The translations under genes and the position numbers were made by a program. Below are positions 1-8,205 of a stretch of 64,000 nt of DNA, in pieces. Location of the stretch: contig QUOL01000021.1 of assembly GCA_009761415.1 (NCBI GenBank), forward strand, positions 490,179 through 554,178, given 5' to 3'. The stretch comes from Sarcomyxa edulis (taxonomy: Eukaryota > Basidiomycota > Agaricomycetes > Agaricales > Mycenaceae). Under the pieces are notes generated by a model. The model did not search any database, was not told the DNA's origin, and worked only from the letters and a program-made list of their open reading frames with translations. Positions within the stretch are counted from its first letter, which is position 1. Every line of letters begins with the position of its first letter.

Positions 1-187
1 TGTACGCGACTCCTTCCGGAAACTGGGTTCGTGCGTCCATGTCTCGGTGCAGCAGTTCCTGGTTGCGGATGATAGGAAGGAAGACATTTTGCGCTTCAAC
101 ATCTGTAATGAAAGCAGTTTGGATGTGATTTCGCAGGAAATCGAACGTGGTAGACGGCGTCGTAGTTGGAGGAATGTCATCGTACAT
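1..187 (-). CDS. Partial HExxH-family protein, N-terminal end only
   Basis: This is the start of a minus-strand gene that runs off the left edge of the window. It reads MYDDIPPTTTP onward and matches the N-terminal 60 or so residues of the gene ending at 2398. Only two base changes separate the two copies over the coding part, and both are synonymous (one Phe codon, one Thr codon). A 7-nt length difference just upstream of this ATG would break any longer reading frame, which supports this Met as the true start in both copies. The metal-binding part of the protein lies outside the window, so function is inferred only from the complete copy. Confidence 0.6.
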   Translation of the reverse strand, partial: MYDDIPPTTTPSTTFDFLRNHIQTAFITDVEAQNVFLPIIRNQELLHRDMDARTQFPEGVAY

Positions 188-320
188 GAGGAGCCTGAGG
201 TCGAAGGTTGATTGCACACGGTTTTGTTCAAGTTCAAACTTGGTTCAAACGACGTTTGGTTGAATTGTGACCGTGACACTATCATGTCACCATCACCATC
301 GTGACGGGAGCTCCGCGTCT
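1..320. repeat. Direct duplication, copy 1
   Basis: This stretch is nearly identical to 2925-3239 in the same orientation. It covers the first ~187 bases of coding sequence plus ~130 bases of upstream DNA. The copies differ by small indels upstream of the start codon and by two silent changes in the coding part. The match fades after the shared CTCCGCGTCT at 311-320. Confidence 0.9.
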
Positions 321-1016
321 CCGTCGTCCGACGACTGTCGTCGAGTCGCTGCGAGTACGTGGACTGTGCGTGTTCCTTATGATTAGACATAACATGTGGT
401 CGCCTCCCACGAGGGCTGCCTCAAATCAATGTCCTGAAGGCACTCTAGCAAGCCCCTCTCTCTCAAGTTACACGTGTTGGTGCAAGTATTAGTGAGCTGC
501 CAGTGCGTGTGCACAATTTCAGGTGAGCAGATGCTTCTCTTAGTTCTCTTGTTCTCTATTCAGTATATTTTACTCACTGAGATGTATATCGAATGTATAT
601 CCAGAAGCTTGATCATCTTGTGATTTTTTCGGCACTGCTTGCACACGAGGTCGTTTCCCTTGAATCTAGGAACAAGAGTCGCACTTTGCCCGTTAGGTCC
701 AGGTGCATATCTCTAGGCAGCAACCTTCTTTGATCTTTCGACATGGCATCCTGCACGCGCCGCATAGCTCGAGTCATCGTCTCCTGATGTCTGGGGCCGA
801 TCAATCAAGAGAAGTCCCATTGTGTATTAGACGTCTTGATCCAGGGTTCTATGTTATAAAGCGTTGACTGCTATTGACGTTCGCCCCAACTCTTTTCCTT
901 CGACTGAATCGCTTACATGGCCACCGACGCTGTTAGCCCAACTGTCAGTTCAGACGGTCAATATCTGTACCGCCTCTACAGATCTGATCCTAGTAAGCCC
1001 TGCTCTCAGCAAAGCT
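321..1016. other. Intergenic stretch, nothing recognised
   Basis: I see only short open frames here with no family resemblance. Frames that run into the next gene from upstream start at TTG rather than ATG. The stretch probably holds the promoter of the plus-strand HExxH gene. Confidence 0.4.
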
Positions 1017-2027
1017 ATGACCTCAAATAACGCCTCACCTCTCCCAGCCATCCGAGCTCCGGCTGGCCTTAGGACTCCCTCTCCACCAAGAGAGCCTGCA
1101 TTCGAGGGCAATCGGTCCCTTCCAAATTTTCATAAGCTTGTCACAACAGCTCAATATGGACTGATGAACTCTCCAGGGGCCCGTCGCCATTACGTGTCTG
1201 TCCTTCGAAACGAGACAGTCTCTACGGAAGCCGTGACCTACGCCGAGGACCAGCGGATGCAGCATTACTTTAGGCATTCATTCCCTTCCATATGTCTCGA
1301 ACGGTTGTCAGGCGACACTGGCATAGTTCGTCGTGTGCCTGGTTGGAGGAACACCATGTTTCTCGATTATGAAATGGTGAAGGCTGTAGACCAAGCTGCG
1401 GGCCTAGAACGTCAGGTCCAACTTGAGAACATCATGTTTTTGTTCCTTGCCGTTTTCTACCACGAGACTGCCCACTGCCTTTGGGGCTTTCTCAACCCTA
1501 CAAAGTTATGTACTCCAGAGAAGCTGGCTTACTACCCGACCTTAAATCCAGGTCCTGGACAGGGAGAATCGGGGTATGTCGTAGAAGCGTCCTTTTTTGG
1601 AGGAGTATTGGCCCCAATGTGGGCACCGGGAACTGTAAGATCCTACTCGAACATCTCGCATATGGTTATCCACAAAAAGATGGTCATGCCTGGACAACCG
1701 TGGATTGAGCTCAGTGAGTACCGCCTTTTTTTTCCAGTATGCAAGACATTTATTTCCTGTCTATTCATAGGCCGTAATTACGTCGGACGAGTGATAGCCA
1801 GATTTCTAGAAGAAAAGTACGTTGCCGGGCCCCTTCCGGTCAGAGAAGGCGGTCTTACTCTTTGTCTCGCTGAGACCCCGCCTCAGGAATGGAGATTGAA
1901 TATACTCTCAGTCCCATCGGCTCCGCATGCCGTGACAATGATCGAGACACCTATCGGCTGGATGCCGTTCAGTATCTCATCCCAGGTTCCTCATGAACGA
2001 TACAGGAGGTGCAATTGTTGGAATTGA
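1017..2027 (+). CDS. HExxH metallopeptidase-like protein
   Basis: The protein carries a HETAH zinc-binding motif in a hydrophobic helix (FLAVFYHETAH). About 45 residues later comes GYVVEASFFGG, whose Glu could be the third ligand, as in gluzincin-type metallopeptidases. The minus-strand gene at 2398-3111 has the same layout (HEIAH, then GFLVEQALFGG), so the two are diverged paralogues. I chose the ATG at 1017; the longer frame upstream begins with TTG. A 57-nt in-frame intron with good signals is likely at 1714-1770 (GTGAGT to CATAG). No signal peptide is evident. Substrate and location are unknown, and protease activity is inferred only from the motif. The C-terminal end is uncertain and may involve a further exon. 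Confidence 0.6.
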   Translation: MTSNNASPLPAIRAPAGLRTPSPPREPAFEGNRSLPNFHKLVTTAQYGLMNSPGARRHYVSVLRNETVSTEAVTYAEDQRMQHYFRHSFPSICLERLSGDTGIVRRVPGWRNTMFLDYEMVKAVDQAAGLERQVQLENIMFLFLAVFYHETAHCLWGFLNPTKLCTPEKLAYYPTLNPGPGQGESGYVVEASFFGGVLAPMWAPGTVRSYSNISHMVIHKKMVMPGQPWIELSEYRLFFPVCKTFISCLFIGRNYVGRVIARFLEEKYVAGPLPVREGGLTLCLAETPPQEWRLNILSVPSAPHAVTMIETPIGWMPFSISSQVPHERYRRCNCWN

Positions 2028-2397
2028 AGTGCTTGCGTGTAAGTTCTAACCCGCCACGCTATTGTGCTGTTGGTCGTGGCGATCTCGGCACTACGTATCT
2101 TGTATCTGTGTTATCCATATAAGTTAGGTTTGACTATGCAATTTTGTTCTTGAACAACAGTTTGAGTTGAGTTGAGAATTTCAAGGCAGATTCTCAGGTC
2201 ATCAGAGTTCCTTGATTCCTATGTACTGTCTCCAGATAATCATAGACATTCACAAGACACATGTATACTCAACGGTGTTCTGCGACCCAGAGTCAGTAGT
2301 AGACAACGGCGAAAGAGAGAATAATTATCTGCCTACATGATACGCGTTTTCGTCTAGACGGACGGACAAGGAAGAAGTAGGCGATTTTTCGATAATC

Positions 2398-3111
2398 TTA
2401 CTGTAAGAACGGCGGACGTTCTTTGGTGGTCTCGATTTTGGGAGGCATCCCGACCTGCCCACCAAAAAGCGCCTGCTCAACCAGAAACCCTGCTTCCGGA
2501 TAATACGCTGGCCACCAGGCAGTCCAAGGAGATTCGGAATAATACGGTGGATCGAAAGAATCGACGCGCACAACGAGGTTGTTCTGAACAAGATGATGTG
2601 CGGCGTGAGCAATCTCATGAATGATGTTCACAACGACGAAGAAACTGAGCATAGCAATGGCTCCGGAGAGCTCTGAGGCTTTAACCATCATGGCGGCATG
2701 ACCACTGGAAAAGAGAGCAGATTTATATGCCTCCCCTATCTTTCCATGGATGATAATCTTGGTGGAGTCCCAGTTAGCTTCGTCGCGCCGAGTAGCAACA
2801 TATTCCGAAGAGCAGACATAGATCGATGGAAAATCATCCGCAAAGAACGAGGCCAACATTCGAGCTTCGTCGTCTGTAGGTTGTCGATTAGAGTCTTCAT
2901 CGGGGAGTATTAGAGCAGCAGCTTTGTACGCGACTCCTTCCGGAAACTGGGTTCGTGCGTCCATGTCTCGGTGCAGCAGTTCCTGGTTGCGGATGATAGG
3001 AAGGAAGACATTTTGCGCTTCAACATCTGTAATGAAAGCAGTTTGGATGTGATTTCGCAGGAAATCAAACGTGGTAGACGGCGTCGTGGTTGGAGGAATG
3101 TCATCGTACAT
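2398..3111 (-). CDS. HExxH metallopeptidase-like protein, second complete copy
   Basis: The frame encodes about 237 residues with HEIAH in a hydrophobic segment (FFVVVNIIHEIAH) and a downstream GFLVEQALFGG that aligns with the plus-strand paralogue, so HExxH plus a distal Glu is conserved. The start at 3111 is preferred over an in-frame ATG at 3213, because the duplicate copy at the window edge has a 7-nt difference between those points. The frame ends at TTACAGTAA, but the ACA/GTAAGA junction is also a good 5' splice site. Splicing to an acceptor at 2333-2334 would add about a dozen residues and end near 2293. The function is unknown; an active zinc peptidase is possible but not shown. Confidence 0.6.
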   Translation of the reverse strand: MYDDIPPTTTPSTTFDFLRNHIQTAFITDVEAQNVFLPIIRNQELLHRDMDARTQFPEGVAYKAAALILPDEDSNRQPTDDEARMLASFFADDFPSIYVCSSEYVATRRDEANWDSTKIIIHGKIGEAYKSALFSSGHAAMMVKASELSGAIAMLSFFVVVNIIHEIAHAAHHLVQNNLVVRVDSFDPPYYSESPWTAWWPAYYPEAGFLVEQALFGGQVGMPPKIETTKERPPFLQ

Positions 3112-3239
3112 GATGCATGAGGAGCCTGAGGTCGAAGGTCGATTGCACACTGGCACGGTTTTGTTCAAGTTTAAACGTTTGGTTGAATTGTGACCGTGAC
3201 ATCCCACAATCATGTCACCATCACGGGATCTCCGCGTCT
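2925..3239. repeat. Direct duplication, copy 2
   Basis: This is the counterpart of bases 1-320, in the same orientation and about 2.9 kb away. It covers the 5' end and upstream region of the complete minus-strand HExxH gene. The spacing suggests a tandem segmental duplication whose other half lies left of the window. Confidence 0.9.
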
Positions 3240-4088
3240 AGCCGGAGTCAATTCGGCAATATCCGGTGAATCCCTTTGCCTCCACCCGGTCCTAAATTCG
3301 CTCTTTCTACTTCACCGATGCCTTGCCACTCTCCGTCGTCTGAGTCCTACAACCGACCTTCCCCAGGCCCCGGGCTCACTTTTCTCGTAAATTTATTAGT
3401 TGGTCAAATGGCCCGTAGCGAAGACTATTCAGAGCTTCCTATGGTATCTCTTTGACGGAAAACGTATACACGACTGCGAATTTGGGAACCCACAAATGAG
3501 GTCCCTAGACCCGGATCTTTGTGGTACAAACTCTCAATATCATATTGTTTGTTGAATCTTCCAATATGTGAAGTCTTTCCTAATACTCTTCGAAGCGACA
3601 CTCGAGATCTCTACGTATGCATTCATGGCGATAAAACGCCCACCGACGCGTCTTTCCGAGCCGTAGTATGTCCCTACACTCACTTTGAGTGAGTCCTTTC
3701 ATTTATTCTCCGAGGTCGACTCCACAGGCTTCCAAGCTGTCTGCCACGAGCGGGGACGGGGCTGGGGCTTCGTCTTGTTTCTGGTATGAACGGGGATCCA
3801 ACGTCTCCGGTCCAACGGTATATAATGTAGCAATTAAAGCTCTTAAGACCGTCATCTCATAGCTTCTTTGCAAACGGTACGCAACTCTCATCTTGACTCC
3901 CAGTAATCCTCTCCATCAAGATTGACGACTCCTTTTGACTGATAGCTACACGTTCAATCCGGTCAACCTTTAGCTCGGAAACAACACCGATTATCATCAC
4001 AAACTAGTGACTCCACATCGTTCTATCGCGACCGAAACTAAAATAAACTAACAAACCCACTCACCTTCCTCTCAGTCTACATACAACC
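3240..4088. other. Intergenic stretch upstream of the small paralogue pair
   Basis: No gene is recognised. A TATATAAT-like element sits near 3821, and CT-rich DNA precedes the next start codon, as is common in fungal promoters. Short open frames on both strands show no family resemblance. Confidence 0.35.
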
Positions 4089-4517
4089 ATGAACCACGCC
4101 AAACTCACCTTTGCCCTCAACCTCGGCAAAGACAAACAAGAGGAAATCTGGACTTTCCTCACCACCGTCGTACCCTCCACCGAAGAAGTGCGCTTCGCAC
4201 TGACCACCGCCAACGCATCCCACTTCGACACCTGCATCGAATACTGGCACACCTCCACCGACAAGAAAGAGCATATCACCATTACGGTCATGCACGATAT
4301 ATACGCGGAGGCTTTCTATCACGTCTACCGCGATGGTACGACGCGTCTTATTGATGAAGGTCGTGGGATTTATTATACCACGGAGGAGGGCAGTGAGGTT
4401 GGAGCTAATGGGAAGCCGAAGAAGGTGAAGGTGTGGAGGTTGAAGGATGGCGGTATTCCTGTCACTTCGGAGGTGTTGAAGGCGGAGCTTGCGTTGATCA
4501 CTGATGTGTTTGGGTAG
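4089..4517 (+). CDS. Uncharacterised ~142-residue protein, plus-strand copy
   Basis: This is a single-exon frame from ATG to TAG encoding 142 residues. I do not recognise the family. The sequence is polar, with a conserved core shared with its neighbour: EIWTFL, VPSTEEVRFAL, EYWHTSTDKKEHIT, AFYHVYRDGTTRLIDEGRG, and a C-terminal DVFG. There is no signal peptide or membrane segment, so it is probably a soluble intracellular protein. The minus-strand gene 4685-5116 encodes a very similar protein, tail to tail about 170 bp away, which points to an inverted duplication. Most differences lie near the N-terminus and in the last 25 residues, so the middle is probably the functional core. Confidence 0.75.
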   Translation: MNHAKLTFALNLGKDKQEEIWTFLTTVVPSTEEVRFALTTANASHFDTCIEYWHTSTDKKEHITITVMHDIYAEAFYHVYRDGTTRLIDEGRGIYYTTEEGSEVGANGKPKKVKVWRLKDGGIPVTSEVLKAELALITDVFG

Positions 4518-4684
4518 AGTGGCACTAAGCCTACTCGGTCCGTCCGCGTGAGTAGCAACAAAGTATTACATGATATTCTCTCTGTCTCGTCTGGAAGCTC
4601 GAAGAATAAGAATAGTCTGGGATCTTAAGCCGTTGCATTTTCGACACATTCACCCGACGTATTTCAACGAACAATTAAAGCCCT

Positions 4685-5116
4685 TCAACCGAACACATCC
4701 ACAATCAATGCATAATCTGCCTTGAGTGACGCAGAAGTGATAGGCTTCCCCCCATCTTTGACCCTCCACACCTTCTTCTTCTTACGCTGACCATTCGCCC
4801 CAACCTCATCTCCCTCCTCCGTCGTATAATAGATCCCACGACCCTCATCAATAAGCCGGGTCGTGCCATCCCGATAGACATGATAGAACGCCTCCACAAA
4901 GATATCGTGCATCACCGTAACAGTGATATGTTCCTTCTTATCGGTGGAGGTATGCCAATACTGGATGCATGTGTCGTAATGGTCGGGCTTTGAAGAGGTG
5001 AGCGCGAAACGCACTTCTTCGCGTGTAGGAACGACGGTGTTGAGGAACGTCCATATTTCGTCCTTCTTGGCTTGAGGGAGGTCTAGCTCGAATTTGAGTT
5101 TTCCGTTGTTGGCCAT
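4685..5116 (-). CDS. Uncharacterised ~143-residue protein, minus-strand copy
   Basis: This is a single-exon frame of 143 residues paralogous to 4089-4517. It shares EIWTFL, VVPTREEVRFAL, QYWHTSTDKKEHIT, AFYHVYRDGTTRLIDEGRG and the C-terminal DVFG. The differences are mainly conservative, such as VKVW to KKVW near the end and a different N-terminus (MANNGKLKFEL). The gene converges on its partner with a short gap and probably shares the 3' region. A TATATATA stretch at 5223-5230, about 110 bases upstream of the ATG, is a plausible core promoter. Function is unknown. Retention of both copies in open frame with a strongly conserved core suggests that both are expressed. Confidence 0.75.
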   Translation of the reverse strand: MANNGKLKFELDLPQAKKDEIWTFLNTVVPTREEVRFALTSSKPDHYDTCIQYWHTSTDKKEHITVTVMHDIFVEAFYHVYRDGTTRLIDEGRGIYYTTEEGDEVGANGQRKKKKVWRVKDGGKPITSASLKADYALIVDVFG

Positions 5117-5222
5117 GTTGCTGTGGGTAAATGAATGTTAGTTGCGTCGTCACATGTTATAAGACCTATATTTTGACTGACTCGTAATGAAATCGCAGTT
5201 GTACTGATGGTATGCGATCTGT

Positions 5223-5230
5223 TATATATA
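5223..5230 (-). promoter_or_regulatory. Possible TATA element of the minus-strand small paralogue
   Basis: TATATATA lies about 107-114 bases upstream of the ATG at 5116, a usual distance for fungal TATA elements once a 5' leader is allowed for. This is judged by position and sequence only. Confidence 0.3.
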
Positions 5231-5489
5231 GTGCTGAACTAGTGCAGGTGCATCAGACGGATGTCTAGGATTTGACAGAGATGGAATGAACGTACTGCTT
5301 TCGAGGGATTCGAAAACGATGACTGTCAGCGATACACGTTCTTCTCGTTATATAGGGTGTGTTGATCAGCGCTCAGCTGAATGGCGAAGACTGACCAGAA
5401 AAGATGATAACCCCGCTAAGCCATTCTACCAGGAAACCGAGAAAGCATCGAGGGTGCAATCCCCCTTCTCTCCGATATCTCCACAAACG

Positions 5490-5900
5490 AAGGCCAGGAA
5501 GATCCCCTTTATATTAGAAAGAGGCTACAAGACGCAGCGATTGGTCACCTGGCCTGCAGATACGGTGTGCGAAGAATAGCTCGAGCTAATGACGGTCTCT
5601 CCAGATTACACGCTTTGAGTAACAAAGACTCAGAAATTCGTCCAGAAGACACCAGTTAAGTCAAACAAAGATTACAAAGGATGGGATTTAGCCAGCTGGT
5701 CCACATATACAGATTCATATACTTTGTCCGAAGAATAGCTCGAGTTAGTGTGAACGTAGAGCCCCTCTCTCTTTCCGATGTGTTTACGATTGAGGTAATA
5801 AAACCGCAGCCATTCGTCGCGTAGGTCGAAGAAAAGTTACAAGGTATGTCATTTGACCAGTAGATACATCCTCCCAGGAGAAGCTTGAGCTAGTGGCATG
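5490..5900. repeat. Degenerate ~150-160-bp tandem repeats
   Basis: The motif CGAAGAATAGCTCGAG occurs at 5570 and again at 5729, and a weaker form (AGGAGAAGCTTGAGCTA) at 5876. Related text precedes each copy (TTACAA-GG, then a CCAG/CTGGTC stretch). The unit length is about 150-160 bp and the copies are strongly diverged. No coding sequence is recognised across the 5117-6177 gap. Confidence 0.5.
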
Positions 5901-6177
5901 TGGTATGTGGTACGTCGCCGGCGTAATAGAAAAACCGAGCCATGTTCTGATAGTGTAGGCTCGTAGAACCATGTAGGAGACACGTCGAGAGTAACCGAGA
6001 GAGGAATCGAACGCAATTCGGACGTACGAGGACAAGAGCAACTTGACGAGAGGAATAAAATTTGATTGATCGATTCTGACACGGTCATGTGACATAGCGG
6101 ATCGAAAGTTGAACTTTTGTCACGCCCCGGCTTGTCCCAGATCTATCATCTCAGCGCTACACCCTCATCTTCCAGCC

Positions 6178-7561
6178 ATGGCTTCAGTGGCATCCGTAAC
6201 AAAACAGATCGCAGCACTAGAACTATCCGCGAAACCACAATCATCTCGACCAGGCCACACCAAACAACCATCTGGTTCTTCAAGTTCCAATTCCAACGTC
6301 GCAAAATTACTCACCAAGTTTGCCGCTCCAAATCCATTCCCAACATCCACATCCAGCTCGTCAACCTCATCCAAACCATTACACCCATCATCACTGAGGA
6401 ACCCTCTTCCAACCAAACAAACCGCACCCGTAACTCTCGATATCGGACGGTATGACGGTGGGTTCGAACTCGAGAACGAGAAACGAGGCGAGAAAGTGTA
6501 CGGTGAAGCTGCTGAAGATCTTGCACTAGACTCTAGCGTTGCTCGGTGAGTCGCTTGCCACCACCACCATCAGTTCACCACTGACACCACCCACCCAGCA
6601 AACACCCCACCCGCGAATGGAACCTCAACTCCTTCGACATCGGCCGCCCACTCGGCAAAGGCAAATTCGGCCGCGTCTACATGGTACGCACCAAACCACC
6701 CCAACCAGCCTACATCCTCGCCCTCAAATGCCTCTACAAATCCGAAATCGTCCACTCCAAAGTCGAGAAACAAATCCGCCGCGAAATCGAAATACAACAA
6801 AACCTCCGACACCCAAACGTCCTACGCCTCTACGGGTACTTCCACGATGAGAAACGGATATTCCTCATGCTCGAATTTGCGGGTAAAGGGGAGTTGTATA
6901 GACAACTTAGTAAACATGGGTGTTTCTCTGAGAAACGTAGTTCGAGGTATATCGATCAGATGGCTGATGCGTTGTCATATCTCCACGGGAAGCATGTTAT
7001 CCATAGGGATATCAAGCCTGAGAATCTGTTGTTGGGGATCAATGGGGAGCTGAAGATTGCGGATTTCGGGTGGAGCGTTCATGCCCCTGGGAATCGGCGC
7101 ATGACGCTCTGTGGGACGTTGGATTACCTACCACCGGAGATGGTCGAAAGCAAAGAACATAACGAAAAGGTGGATCATTGGGCACTTGGAGTTTTGACGT
7201 ATGAGTTTTTGATTGGGAACCCGCCATTTGAGGATCGGGGTAGTACTGCCAGTGCGTTGATGTTCTGCTTTCCTTGTCTTGCAAGTGCTAACGTTTCTAT
7301 CATTCTAGACACGTATCGAAGGATTGCGAAAGTCGATCTCAGTTTCCCAGCTACGGTTTCTTCGGACGTCAAAGACCTCATTTCCAAGGTCCGTATCTGT
7401 CTATCCATATTTCTGTCCCTTGAGTCGTAACGTTGATGGTATATTCCTCACAGCTCCTCCAATACGACCCGCAGAAACGCTTACCTCTTACCGAAGTCCT
7501 ACGTCACCCCTGGATTGTCAAGTATAGGCCAAAGGGGACTGTGAGGGAGAGTAGCGTTTGA
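6178..7561 (+). CDS. ark1: Aurora-family serine/threonine kinase
   Basis: Four exons (6178-6545, 6599-7251, 7309-7388, 7454-7561) join in frame to 402 residues. The first ~130 residues are a Ser/Pro-rich, low-complexity tail typical of fungal Auroras. The kinase domain follows: glycine loop GKGKFGRV (about 142-149), catalytic Lys166 (LALK), HRD with Asp260, DFG at 278-280, and the activation-loop MTLCGT with Thr292, then LDYLPPEM. The lobe ending [10 protein letters not shown] and the final RHPWI are Aurora-like. In other fungi the single Aurora (Ipl1/Ark1) acts in the chromosomal passenger complex with INCENP and survivin to correct kinetochore attachments and drive cytokinesis. All catalytic residues are present. 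The gene symbol is assigned by family, not by direct comparison. Confidence 0.9.
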
Positions 7562-7962
7562 TTGTCCTCATCCTTCACTCCTCACTCTGTATCTCACATC
7601 TATCATGATATCGTTTATGGAGCCTTCTTTTCTTTGTGATTGATGTACTTCAAACAACAGACACGACACTGAGATATTTTTCTCCGTGTGTTGTTCTAAT
7701 GTTAATATCCAGAAAGCGGACGCAATCTGCACTGTTCGACATACAACGTGTTGGTAAAAACGGGGCGTGTTCCGGGTGTGTGCCTGTGCATAGGCGGTAG
7801 TTTAGTGATATAGTTATCAGAGGTTCTCTACGCAATGTAGCCTGACTCACCCCCGGCCACGACACCGTCTTTCGCATTAGAAATGAGGTTCAAATGATTT
7901 CAAAAAAATCCCTGAAGCGCGACTTTCCCATTGTTCGTCGCGTACAATTGAATAGACAGCGC
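7562..7962. other. 3' flank of the Aurora gene up to the transposon
   Basis: I see no gene. The stretch holds the Aurora 3' region and ordinary unique DNA up to the target duplication at 7963-7970. Confidence 0.4.
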
Positions 7963-8002
7963 TTCGTAACAGGACCCCTGAGAATGCCGCTTGAGGTCGA
8001 AT
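7963..8002 (+). repeat. Left target duplication and terminal inverted repeat
   Basis: TTCGTAAC (7963-7970) is the target duplication. The inverted repeat is 7971-8002 and pairs perfectly with 15917-15948. Confidence 0.9.
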
Positions 8003-8008
8003 CTCTAG

Positions 8009-8144
8009 TCCGGACAAATTGACCAAGTCTGGGATGGAAGGTTGGGTCATAGTCCGGACATTTTTTCGGAGTTTGAATTCACGTTGAATCTTAAATCCGG
8101 ACATCCTCGTCGAGAATTTTTGGGGTTGGATTTTTGTCCGGACA
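8009..8144. promoter_or_regulatory. Left subterminal TCCGGACA cluster
   Basis: TCCGGACA occurs at 8009, 8053, 8096 and 8137, just inside the left inverted repeat. Three more copies lie inside the right end (15808, 15848, 15883). Such subterminal repeats in TIR transposons usually bind the transposase. The cluster also precedes the start of the transposon gene and may act in its promoter. Confidence 0.6.
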
Positions 8145-8205
8145 AAGTCTTGCGCCCCCAGTTCAAGGGGACAAAATCCTAGATTGCTTTCTCAAATATC
8201 CTAGC

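Noticed and set aside
301..492. 63-residue plus-strand frame
   Set aside because: It starts with GTG, overlaps the end of the duplicated segment, and has no resemblance to known proteins.
6455..6480. tRNA-like B-box (GGTTCGAAC)
   Set aside because: It lies within the Aurora first exon and has no matching A-box or cloverleaf.
8134..8205. Protease gene start at 8134
   Set aside because: The codon is TTG and lies inside a subterminal TCCGGACA repeat; the first ATG is at 8206.
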